64,000 nt of DNA, taken from positions 1,741,077 to 1,805,076 of the forward strand of contig NW_006917095.1 of the NCBI RefSeq assembly GCF_000516985.1, given 5' to 3'. The notes beneath the pieces were generated by a model that worked only from the letters and a program-made list of their open reading frames with translations, made no database searches and was not told where the DNA came from. Made by a program: the position numbers and the translations under genes. This DNA is from Pestalotiopsis fici W106-1 (lineage: Eukaryota; Ascomycota; Sordariomycetes; Amphisphaeriales; Sporocadaceae). This document shows positions 1 to 10,261 of this stretch, in pieces. The stretch's first letter is position 1. Every line of letters begins with the position of its first letter.

Positions 1-461
1 TCGAATTACTTAATTTGGTCTCTATATCTCGGTGCAAAAAGCAGGGCTGGCTGCAACCTATCAGATCATCCTAATCTGATATATCTTCTTCGTATTTTCC
101 TCTCTTTTCAATATCCGGAACGCTTCTCTTCCGGTGTGTGGGGGCCTCATTTGGGTTATAGTGTTTGGCTCCTATTGGACTTTTGTTCATACCTCTAGGA
201 CCGTTCTGTCTTGTCTCCACCTGTCAAAGTCGACTATCATTCCACTATTCTTCTTCTATTATTTTTGGGGCTTCAGCCGGCTCATCAACAGCCTTAAAAT
301 TCCTTATTTTCTCTTTATCAGCCTGCTTGCGACGATCTAGTTTCGAACTTCCTTCTTGCCGGTTGCTCTCTTCTCATATCCAGCATTGCCAAGGTCGCTG
401 TCAGATCCGTCAAACCTTGATTTAATAAAAACGGACAAACAACCACTTCAATATTCATCAT
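1..461. other. Left-edge intergenic / P450 promoter
   Basis: No convincing coding region is seen. The stretch is pyrimidine-rich toward its right half, as is common upstream of fungal transcription starts, and leads into the P450 leader. Short open frames here overlap one another in different frames and show no recognisable motif. Whatever gene lies to the left is outside the window. Confidence 0.5.
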
Positions 462-541
462 ATGGCTGCTAGATCCCTATGGTAGACAACTTTGCTGCGC
501 TTGTCAGCGATCACAACATCTCCCCCCATCTCTCGGGGTAA
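462..541 (+). promoter_or_regulatory. Two overlapping upstream ORFs in the P450 leader
   Basis: An ATG at 462 opens a 7-codon frame ending with TAG at 483-485. A second ATG at 479 opens a 20-codon frame ending with TAA at 539-541. Both precede the P450 start at 576 and would lie in its 5' leader if transcription starts upstream of 462, which is not known. Stacked short uORFs of this kind often damp or condition translation of the main frame. The frames are seen directly; the regulatory role is inference. Confidence 0.3.
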
Positions 542-575
542 TCTCCTCCTCCTCCTCCCTGTCAAAATCGCCAAT

Positions 576-2181
576 ATGGAGGTAGCACAAGAAACCATCA
601 ACATGACCTCGGTGGTCGACTCGACGACTCCTGATGCAGTAGTGTTGGGCAAGAACCTGAGTTACTATGCCATCATTGCTGCCACATTGTTGTTGGTCTG
701 GTTGTTCCAGCCCAATCAACACAGCAATGTCTCAGCCCCCTTCTACAAGGCATCGAGGATGAAGTGGATGTTTAGTGCAGATTCCCTCGTCCGCGACAGC
801 TACAACAAGTTCAGGGATCAAGTATATCAGGTCAGATCCACCGAGGGTGTACGGACACTGATTCCAGCCAAATTGATCAGCGAACTCAAGGGACTGCCGG
901 AAGACGTCTTGAGCACATCGGAAGCTATCAACGAGGCCATGTTGGTCGAGTATACCAAGTTTACCTTTGGCAACCATGCCGACACCATGCACCTGCTCTT
1001 GAAGAGCAAGCTGACGCAGCAGCTTGGACGCTTTGTTCCAAGACTAAAATCGGAACTAGAGTTCATCGAGAGAACCGAGTTTCAAGACTGCAAAGAATGG
1101 ACAGCTGTCACAGTACAGCCATTCATTCTTCGTGCTGTCGCAAGACTCAGCGGCAGGATATTCGTGGGAGCAGAGCTTGGACGAACCGAGGAGTGGATGG
1201 AACTGAGCATCAACTTTGCCATCCGGGCCTTCATTGCCGTTATCAAATTGCAATTCTTTCCTACATGGGCCAGGCCGATTGCCAAGTACATGGTCTCGGA
1301 GCTGAGACAGATCGACCGAGATGTTGCAAGGGCACAGGAACTGTTGAAGCCCATCATTGACGAAAGGCTGCAGGACGCGGAGCTTGATCCGTGCGGCGAG
1401 AGGCCTGATGATTTCGTTCAGTGGCTGCTTGATGCTCTGCCGGAAGATCAAAGAAGGGATTATCATATGCAAGCAAAGCTGCATTTGATACTCTGTGCCG
1501 CAGCGATACACACCACTAGTAATCTGGCAACCGACTGCATTTATGATCTCGCAACACATCCAGAAAACCAATTAGTACTACGCGACGAGGCACAGGAGGT
1601 TCTCGTGGACGGCGATGGGTGGGCAAGAAAGGAGAGCATGGCCAAGCTGAAGAAGACGGACAGTTTCATCAAGGAGTCGCAACGCCTTGCTGGAAACGTC
1701 AGTAAGTAGCCACGTGATAGCAACCTTCCCATGTGGGCCTGCCAACTAACAGAATCCAGCGTCTTTTATTCGCAAAGTGGTCAAGCCAATCGATCTCTCA
1801 GATGGCACACATCTGCCCCCAGGAACTAATCTCCTCGCCCCGCAAATTGGTTTCAGCCATGATGAACGTTATTTCCCGGAACCCGAAACATTTGACGGTC
1901 TGCGCTTTTGGAAGATGAGAAACCAGTCTGAAGAGGCGGCCAACCGCTGGCAGTTCAGCAGTATCGGTGACTATAACATCAACTTTGGCCTCGGAAAACA
2001 CGCTTGTCCGGGCCGCTTCTTTGCCGGCAACGAAATCAAAGTCATTCTCGCTCACCTCGTCATGAACTATGACATCAAGCTCAAGGAAGGCGAGAACAGA
2101 CCGGAGCCCGTCATGTTTATGATGAGCAAGACTGCCAACTCCAAGGCTGAAATCATGTTCAAGCGGCGTCCCGAGACATGA
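576..2181 (+). CDS. Cytochrome P450 monooxygenase (ent-kaurene-oxidase-like)
   Basis: Two exons, 576-1701 and 1760-2181, joined over a 58-bp intron (GTAAGT donor, CTAAC branch, CCAG acceptor), give 515 residues, the normal length of a microsomal fungal P450. An N-terminal membrane anchor covers about residues 28-44. The I-helix motif AAIHTT is at 309-314, the ExxR motif (ESQR) at 367-370, and the haem-binding loop FGLGKHACPG begins at 451, with the cysteine ligand at C458. His replaces the usual acidic residue before the I-helix Thr pair; I recall the same in ent-kaurene-oxidase-type fungal P450s. Start 576 was chosen because the frame further upstream has no ATG and 576 has a good context (CCAATATGG); 603 is an alternative. 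It probably acts at the ER with a P450 reductase. The substrate cannot be told, and no terpene cyclase or other pathway gene lies nearby. Confidence 0.93.
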
Positions 2182-2813
2182 TTTCAACATGATATCATAC
2201 GAAGAAAAGAAGGGAAAACAAAGAAACGGCCGTTTGTACATTAGACTCGATATAGATACCATCTCTTGTCACGTTTGACAAGTCAAAACGAGCGAAGCCA
2301 GGCGACGCGCGCCTGTGTCCTGGTCTCTTGAGAGTTCAAGGGCGTCGACAGGATTCTCAAAGTAGGAACAAGAACCTACAAGTACATACCTGGGCTGATA
2401 GCCTCTGCATTTTTGGAATGTCGGATTGTATAAATGGGCCGACGAAATGGAAATTGCATCGGGAGGCGTAGATCAGTCACTCTTTCTATAAAGAACAAGA
2501 AACCAAAATAGTAAAATGATCGAAATTTATAAAGTTTCATAAAACATCAGCCGATTTCATCATCCAGTGCCCCCAATCCGAATTTTGAATGAGAAAAAGA
2601 AGAAAACAAAAACAGCCCATGGAAGACGGAGTAACATCGCGTCTTGGTGCCATAGGGGCGACCTCTCTTGCACCACATGAAAGTAATACATTCTTTTTGG
2701 AGCGCAGCCTAATTGGACCCGCAAGCTGAGGCTCAGCCAAGCCACAAGGCGTGCATTTCCACTACGAAATGGTCAAAGCATCATCATTGACTTTGATACC
2801 TATAAATTTGGTC
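2182..2813. other. Convergent intergenic region
   Basis: Holds the 3' ends of the converging P450 and CVNH genes. AT-rich, with no motif-bearing frame; nothing else seen. Confidence 0.5.
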
Positions 2814-3401
2814 TCAGCCTCCACATTCAAAACCTAAAGGAATCTCTACTCTTGACACCTCGGCCTTTTGGGGAGATGCAAGGGTTGAGGAGAGTGACTA
2901 ACCTGGTAGATCAAAGCATCCCAAAATGCCATTGTTGTTTGTGATGACGGTATCTGTAAACATGACATTAATTTCCATCTCATCAACACTCGAGAAAAGA
3001 AAACACTAACCCAAATCAAGGGACGTGGGCAGATAATCATTGTGCGAATTCCGACACTGGCAAGAAATAGTAGCATCGGTAGTCGAAGCCACACAATCCT
3101 GACAAGAGTAAAACGCGTGGCCCAGCCGTCCGGGCTCCAAGACGCCCTCGGTATTCTTGAGGCAGTCGAGCAAGTCAATGGCGCTGGTCACGTTGCCGCC
3201 GGCAGCGGGCACCGCGGTATTGTTGGGAGGGGGAGCAGGCGCAGAGGAGGCGGGAGTGGATGGACATCTCGCCACGACAAAGTTGCTGTTGTGGTGGTAG
3301 CCCAGCTCCCAGGTTCGAAAGCAGGATTCGTAAAAGCCTTGGCCTAGCGCCAGCGAGGCCGACGAGGTTAGGAGGAGGGCGGCGGCGAGGGGGGATCGCA
3401 T
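2814..3401 (-). CDS. Secreted cyanovirin-N homology (CVNH) domain protein
   Basis: Three exons on the minus strand, 3401-3011, 2953-2903 and 2833-2814, with introns of 57 and 69 bp, encode about 153 residues. The first ~20 residues form a clear signal peptide (MRSPLAAALLL... ending ALG|QG). The mature part has the Cys-rich CVNH pattern. A segment reading CQCRNSHNDYLPTSLDL runs across the first intron into DTVITNNNGILGCF. This matches the C-K/R-N ... S-I/L-D-L ... N-N-G-L-CF signature of the fold. CVNH proteins are small lectins, often binding high-mannose glycans; a carbohydrate-binding role outside the cell is inferred. A Pro/Ala-rich insert near residue 50 separates the two halves. The last, very short exon is the least certain part; a different acceptor would change the final few residues. 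Confidence 0.78.
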
Positions 3402-4686
3402 TGTTCACTTTTGAAACGGTTTAATTGGGTGGTTGAAATGAGACGCGGATAGTAGTTTATATGGTGGAGGAGCAAAGTAGCTGTTATTGGTCCTCAGAGT
3501 AGGTGTAAGCTATATGTTGTTGTGGGAGTACTTGTTGTGTGTAGCCTTTATAGATCTGCACCGGGTTTCTCTACTATAGTCGGAGCTTTTTTTAAGGACG
3601 AGAATACTTGTGTGTGTGTTTTGGACAGAGAGTTATGACCATGTAATTTAAAAATGGAGAGAAATCAAACACGTTACTTCCTGACCAGGGAGCGGCTGGT
3701 CCCCTAGATGTATTTATATATCATGTCTCTTATTCTTGTTCACATTTCTCCCTCGTGACAGGCACGGGTTGGGTCCGGGTATGGTGACAATCCTGCCAGG
3801 GCGTGGGAAATTAAATAGAAATGTGGGGTCACAAAGTCTTGAGAGAAAAAATCCGGGTTAGCAAGCATACAAATGAATTGGATATTTCTTGACATATCAC
3901 GGATCGTGTGTGTGGTGTGTCTCTGGTTCATGTCTCTCTCCTCCTCCCACAGAGTCCAGCCCGTTTGCGCCATCGAGAGGGCAGCTCAAGAGGGGTGGTA
4001 TTCATGTCCAAGAAAGTGGAGCGAGTATTACCGAAAATGGATATCCAAACAGGCGAGGGGGGACCCCTACCAGCTTTTTTTTTTCCCCCTACACCGTAGA
4101 GACAGAAAAAAAAGCGTTACCATGTACACATGTTTTTGCCTTTCACCTTATCTCGGTACTCGACGTTCCCCCTCAATACCACCTATAAAACCCAAATTGG
4201 GCAGGCAAATGGTCGGAATCCCGCCGCACTGGCGCCCGCCCCGACCGACATCCAGAAAAAGTCATTTCTGGGCAGACCATGTAACCCAGCTCGCCGGATT
4301 GGATTTTTTCTTTTTTCTTTTCCTTTTCCAACAGCGGCCGGTTGCGACGCTGACTTGAGGCTGAATAATCTAACAGAGAAGTGACAAAAAAGGAAAAAAG
4401 AGGTTCTGGACCAAGCACGTGGTGCCATTATTATAGTGTATTTATTACCGGGGGGAACAGGATTTGTGGAATGAGCTGGTCCAGTAGCGATGCTTGGAGG
4501 AGAACATTTTCCCAATGGTTTTAAACACCCTGCCAAAAGGTCTCAAAAGGAACGGGGCCCTCGTGCCACTGCAGCTTTCCGCTCCGAATGATCTGATTTC
4601 CTGCTGCCGCTGGCTGATTTCCGCCCTTGCTTGGCTAGAGACAGACGCCTTACTCGAGCGAACTCTGTGCCTAAGAAAAAAACGCC
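3402..4686. other. Intergenic region with homopolymer tracts
   Basis: Promoter of the CVNH gene on its left, then low-complexity sequence including a T/C run near 4075-4090 and T-rich runs near 4305-4330. Frames here are driven by these tracts and show no protein motif. Confidence 0.45.
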
Positions 4687-4831
4687 TCACTTTTCGGGGT
4701 CTATATAGTAATAAATAACGGATGATAAGCCCCCGTGGACCAGAAAGATTACGTGCAAAAGTAAATATACCACTATTGGATTAATGAGAACCGCGCACTA
4801 TTTGAACACCAACTAACATGTATAATGCACG
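4687..4831 (+). repeat. Direct repeat copy A (pairs with 9427-9570)
   Basis: This 145-bp stretch matches 9427-9570 in the same orientation with about 12 mismatches and one single-base indel (about 91% identity by eye). Eight of the 12 mismatches are transitions. Both copies begin TCACTTTTCGGGGT, followed at once by a TATATA-type motif, and end ATAATGCACG; similarity stops abruptly on both sides. The two copies bracket 4.6 kb that contains the NACHT gene. They could be degenerate LTR-like ends, a duplicated promoter or the footprint of a segmental insertion. No TG...CA ends or target-site duplication was seen. Confidence 0.9.
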
Positions 4832-4866
4832 AAATATGAAAATGAAGAAGTTTTGCAATAGTATGA

Positions 4867-5440
4867 ATCCTTGTCTTGGGCTTGGCAGCTGTCACCAATA
4901 AAACCGAGCTCATCGCCCCGAGTAGTTTGTCCACTGAGCTGCCTTTCGAGGTACACCACTGCTCATTCGAGATGCGATAAGTCGTAGCTGCAAATTGGAT
5001 AAGAATACGTTACTAGCATCTGTACGCCACTTTTGTAGACCCACGAGGACTTGTCACCGGCCTCATCGAGGAAATAGGCCCCATCACTAGCATCTTGGAG
5101 GATGCAGGCGCTTTCGCTCCCATGGGGCTTCTTGCCTTTGTTGGAAGTGATAATAATGCTCGTCTTGTTGAGCCACTAGGCGTCTGAGGTTTCGAGGGCC
5201 GCGTGTCCATGGACTGCCGCCCAAGGCTCGGATCAGCATGAGAGCGATTGGCAGGCATACAAGGGGCAAACCTTCATTCTTGGAACTTTCGGCCTCGTTC
5301 TCTTTGAATCTCCAGCCGCAAAGAGATTGTTCACATCGTCTTCGTCATCGGACGCAGTCATTACAATGGTGGAGCTTTTGGCTATGGCCCACGCTGATTT
5401 GAGGGCCTGGCTGATGACGAGCTCTGTGGTGATCTCTTAA
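4867..5440 (+). CDS. Possible small spliced gene or gene remnant, 5' end not found
   Basis: Three successive open segments, 4867-4950, 5017-5181 and 5255-5440, all join in phase 0 across plausible introns. One intron is 66 bp (GTACAC...ACTAG), the other 73 bp (GTCTGA...GGCAG). The last segment ends in TAA. Together they give at least 144 residues of balanced, non-repetitive composition, including stretches such as DPRGLVTGLIEEIGP and GTFGLVLFESPAAKRL. I do not recognise the family. No ATG is in frame before the first segment (TGA at 4864-4866), so a further upstream exon, possibly starting inside repeat A, would be needed, or this is a decayed gene. The second donor (GTCTGA) is weak. Confidence 0.3.
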
Positions 5441-5564
5441 ATATATCCTGCCGGTTTTTATACTGTGAGTACTTTTCCGCAAATTGCGAAATATTATGAT
5501 CCATAAAAATAACTCTATATCTATATATCCTATCCTACCAGACAAGTCGCCGAGGGAAATTTAC

Positions 5565-8500
5565 TTAATCATTTTCTGTGAAATTATGTGAATGTTGACT
5601 TTGAACCCACTCCTCTGTACTCCGTACATCACATATTCCATCTACTCTCGTGAGAATCCCGAGCTCTTCAAGTCGCTGACAGATAGCAAGGCGCCCGCTC
5701 ACTTTCAGAGTCCAGGGTCGCTGAGTGCATAGAGATACCAATGACTCGATGCTTTCACGATCGTCACCCACATACGGACCGCCTGACATCCTCGAGCTCC
5801 TCAGATGGTGCAGTAACTCACTTGTGATCCGTTCCTGTTGATCTTCTGTTGTCTCAAACCATCCGCCTTCCTCTAATGAAGCCGCAGCACGACCCACTCT
5901 GCCAATGAAACGAGAGCGCTCGCTACTGCACCAGTTTTTACACCTGGTTTCAAGGGATAATAGTAGACCATTCAACTTCGTCTCTTCGGCTGGCGGTGGG
6001 TTCCCTAGACGTATCATGTTCAGGAAGGCGTCCAGAACAGCATGAGCTGGGAATGAAACAAAAAGAATGCTATCTTCCATGGTATGGAAGGTGAAGTCAG
6101 GATTGATCCGCGTCAATTCGAATACTTGGAAAAGATGCAGTCCCGGGAGAGAGTCTTCACGGCAAGGATCGAACCAGGTACCTAGTAAGAACACAACGGT
6201 GACCATTTCGTCAAGATTCGCCTCTCGATCAATGAAGATACGCAGTGTCTCTAACATGACCACTAGGCTCTCCAGTTTCAAGCCATGATTTTTCCGGTGA
6301 ATCTGTCTGCATGCCAAGTAGTCTGTGAACGGTGTGTCGAGCTGTGCGAACGGCCACAACCACAAGTCTGGCGAGAATTTGAACCCCTTGTACTTAGGGT
6401 CTGCACCTTCTCTCAGTAACACTCTAATTGATTCGTCGACATTCAAATCTTGTGGCCTTAGGTAGGTTCTTCTACTCGCATACGCATTGCATGCGTTCAG
6501 GAGGATTTCTGATTTAGCTTGTTGACTCAAGGCCCCGTGCTTGATGGCGTGTAGGACATATTCGTCGCTGCAAATACTAGCCGCCACCTTCAAGAAGTCC
6601 TCGCCTTTGCACAGACGTGCTTGGTTTCTGGACCCGACGAATAGTTTGCCGTCGTTGCACAGGCTCTCACAACGACGGATCAATTGCTGCCAGTCGAGAA
6701 CCATACAACTATCCGTACCTTGATAGACGCGACGCAAATATCTCATAAGGTATAGAGGCGTGGTAGCGAAGCTTGCACTGTCCAAAACGTAGTAGTCCGC
6801 ATGTAAGAACAATTGGCTTCCTGCCAAATAAGCCTGGACGATTCGGATCTCAAGTGATATCTTCGACGAGGTGTCGAACTCGAGTATCGCTCTACCATCC
6901 GCTGTATCCAAAAGAAAGTCGTGCGCGGTTCGATGCATGAACCGCAGGACTCTTTTGCCGCCTGTTAGAGGCAGGAGTTTATCAAAAGCGTCGCCATAGT
7001 GACCGACGACCGTGGTGTCCTCATCTCCAAGATAGTCCTGTCCCGGGCCAAGTTCTATGAGCCCGAAACAGTAGATACCTATCTTCCTCTCCACTTCTTG
7101 ACATCTTTGCAGTATGGTAGCTTCTGAGATAAGATCAGGGGCTCTATTGCCGTGCTGAAGGATTTCATCCGCAGTCGAGGTTGAAGCCAGTGTAAAGGTA
7201 AATAGGTCCCAGCCAAAGAAAGATCGTTCAAAAGCAGAGTCTTCCTCACGGTGTATCAATAGGAGCTTGAAATATAGCGCCGCAGTCTGTCGATATTGTA
7301 GTGGATCATCCTTGCAGGCTCTGTTCCACATATCTTTGTACAATTCGATCAGATCTCCAGGCAACTGGCGGATTCTCTCATCAACAAGGTCAATGGTATC
7401 ACCGTATTCCGCACCCCTGTTGATGCTGCTTACTGCCAGAACGAGCCATAGGAAAACGCCTTCCGCTTTATTGACTAAAGAGTGGATGAGATCATCTCTG
7501 CCTCGGTCGGCCACGTATCCATCGGGAAGTATGACACGATCTCGAGCATACAACTCTAGGTCACCCATGTTCAAGTCCTGTAATCGGAGCGAGGGGTATA
7601 TCGACAGACGCCTCTGTAGCAGCGGTTCGGGTCTGCTGGACAAGCATATCTTGATGTTTGCGCTTTCTGCCACTTCGTCAACCAAATTCAGCAGCCGAAC
7701 AACACCATCTCGAGAATCAACCTCGTCGAGTCCATCTAGAAACAGACAAATTGGTCGGTCGTACGTGGAGAGGACCCGAAGACATAGTAATCGGAGTTCT
7801 TCGGCAGACCAGTCCGTGTCTGTATCCTTCATGTTCACTCGAGGAACGCATTGAAGAATTGAATCAAGGACAGTGGTACTGTTTTCCAGCAGCTGTTGGA
7901 CCAGGGAGCAGAGCAGGCCCTTGATACTCCGCTGTAACTCAGTACCAGGTCTCCAAAGAAAATGAGATACTATCAAAGGGCTCGGTTGCCAGACTTTCAA
8001 AAAGGTCTGTGTATCTGGGTGGTTGATGATGAATTTGACGAGTGTAGTCTTGCCTGCCCCGGGCTTCCCACTGATCCAGTAAATGGTATCCGTCGAACGA
8101 AGCCAGTTGGAGAAGCTGTCCCACTTGATAGCCGATACATAATCTTGGACGTTATGCCTGGTTTCTTGCGACTCGCTTGTTTCAGAAGTTATATCCTCCG
8201 AACTGGAGCGGGCACGATCCTCAAGTGAGTCGATTTCATCACCATCACCGGCAAATATCCACGTTCCGGTGTTCTTGTATGCCTCGGCCACTTGATTTCG
8301 TCGCTCATTGAAGCCCGGATATTTAAGACTCTGGAGTAGACGGTCTCGCTTTGCTTGACTTTCATGGAAACTCGCATCAAGAACCAAGCTGTCCAAACTC
8401 TGGCGGGCTATTTCTAGCGATTTCGCATTTTGTGCCGATACAGACGTCACATGCTCCTTGATTGCTATAGTCTCTCGTGACACTAGCTCGCTCGTGTTGC

Positions 8501-9118
8501 GATGTCCGTTCTGAAATTGCACAATGAATGAACGGAGGTCTTCTTTGATTTTCTTCAGGTCCAGTTCAGCCGTGTTTGCGCTTGACCTGATATTTTAAGA
8601 AGATATATGAGCTAAAAGATGGAAAAAATCTCGAAAAAGACAAGAGAACGGCATATGCCCGGGTGGAAAGGGGAGGTCTAATGCACTCACCATATTCGTA
8701 CCAGAAGCCCCGTGTTCATCAACTTTTCTGCGCTGTCCAAGTTCTCCTTGAGCCTCTCCAATCGACGTCTACGCCAGCTGGTCCTGGCCACGACCTTGAG
8801 AGTCGAGGCGAGACTGCCTTTCTTCGCAGAGCCGACAAGAAACTGAATTTCTTCCGTCAAATCTCGCGCAGCAGTAGAACATCTCTCCGCCGCAGCGATT
8901 AGTTGCTGCTCATGCTTTGGACACTTGGCAGGCTGTTTAGACTTTTTGACCTCGCGCGAGATGTTTGCTAAAATGACAGCATTTTGTTCCAGCGCATCGT
9001 CTATTGATCCGCCCTGGTACACAACCTTGATGAGGTTGATGGTCTGAAGCCCCACTTCAACAACCTGCAAAACATTACAAGCCAAGCCCAAGGCGGCGAG
9101 GGGCTCTAGCCCAGACAT
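5565..9118 (-). CDS. NACHT-domain STAND protein (fungal NLR-like)
   Basis: Two exons, 9118-8691 and 8586-5565, with a 104-bp GTGAGT...TCAG intron, encode 1149 residues. Residues 1 to about 140 are a helical N-terminal domain of the kind heading fungal NACHT proteins (LACNVLQVVEVGLQTI near the start). The NACHT module follows: Walker A GKPGAGKT at 316-323, Walker B LFLDGLDE at 424-431 and a sensor-like CLSSRPEP at 457-464. The ~600 residues after the NACHT region show no ankyrin, WD40 or TPR repeats. Such proteins are signal-responsive ATP/GTP switches linked in fungi to non-self recognition and programmed cell death; the ligand and output here are unknown. The gene lies between the two direct repeats, which suggests an accessory locus. 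Joining the exons restores a continuous helix (LDLKKIKEDLRSFI), which supports the splice. Confidence 0.9.
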
Positions 9119-9426
9119 GGCGTCTCAAGTAAACTCATGCAGTAGAAAGAAGAGAAAGATAAATCACAAGAACAGAGCTTTGGTGTATCGACTGATGCGC
9201 GGGCGGGACACTCAGGCGCCTAGGTTCGATGACTTGGTTGCATATGTACGATTTCAAATGACCGACGAGGGAAAGAAGGCTCGCTGGATATCTGTGCGGG
9301 GTCACTCACCGAAACATGAGTTCGGTAACACAGTCTCACCCACTTCTCGCCCCCTCAGCACCCTCAAGTTCGATGCTCTTATTGTACAATAAGCACTCAT
9401 GATGCGCCACAAGTGGCTAGGGCCTG

Positions 9427-9570
9427 TCACTTTTCGGGGTTTATATAATAATAAATTACGGATGATAAGCCCCCGTGGACCAGAAAGATTACGTGCAAAG
9501 TAAATAAACCAATATTGGATCAATGAGAATCGCATATTATTTGAACACCAAGCAACATGTATAATGCACG
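9427..9570 (+). repeat. Direct repeat copy B (pairs with 4687-4831)
   Basis: Second copy of the 145-bp repeat, 144 bp long, about 310 bp upstream of the NACHT start. Relative to copy A it lacks one A in the GTGCAAAAG run, and most remaining differences are C/T or G/A. Flanking bases differ from those of copy A on both sides. Confidence 0.9.
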
Positions 9571-10261
9571 GTTCTCAAAATAAATATTCTGAACATATAT
9601 ATATGTATTGGAAACGACTGGGGTATCTCAAAAGCGCCAAGACGCTCGCTAATATATCTAGTTGCCATTTTGCAATTGCAATAGTGCAAACAAATGTCGT
9701 CGTTCATCGTGCCGTCATTCTTATGTCGTGTGGTAAAAGCCAGCTCTCTCCCTTTGCGATCTCTTGCGTACAAACATCGTATCCCGACACCCAGCAATAC
9801 TGAAATGCGGACCCGATACCCAATTATTACCATTCCATCCTCGGATACGACCCCATTTACTAACCAATTCGCCCTATACCCACAAAGCTATTAAGCTTCT
9901 GAGGGATCTGTCCTGCAGCCTGAAAGAAAGAAAAGAATAGAAAAATCAATTGCACACTTCAAAACGCCTTCTGATGTGTATATGCATCAAAGAGAGAGTG
10001 TGTCTCTTGATATGCTGAAAATCTGGGCTTGCGCCCTCTTGAATCTTTGCAATGTTCCCCTCCGAATGCCCGTGCTTGGCTTCTTGACAAGCCTGTAACC
10101 CTCAACGAGTCAAGCAAAGAAAAGAATGTGTGGGGATTCTCAAATGATGCAGAAACAAGCCGAAGCGAGTCTGGATCAAATCAAGATAATTAATCGTGGA
10201 GAGGGGAATCAAGGTTGCTGTGTATTGTGTGTTGTTTTCGAGTCCCATCTTGAAATTGGGA
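9571..10261. other. Intergenic region, 3' side of the methyltransferase-like gene
   Basis: AT-rich with a short TA run (ATATATATAT) near 9594-9604. It probably carries the 3' UTR of the minus-strand gene ending at 10262. No coding signal was seen. Confidence 0.45.

Noticed and set aside
4687..9570. Direct repeats considered as LTRs of a retrotransposon
   Set aside because: The enclosed DNA encodes a NACHT protein on the opposite strand, not gag/pol. TG...CA ends and a target-site duplication are absent, so a full LTR-element call is not supported.
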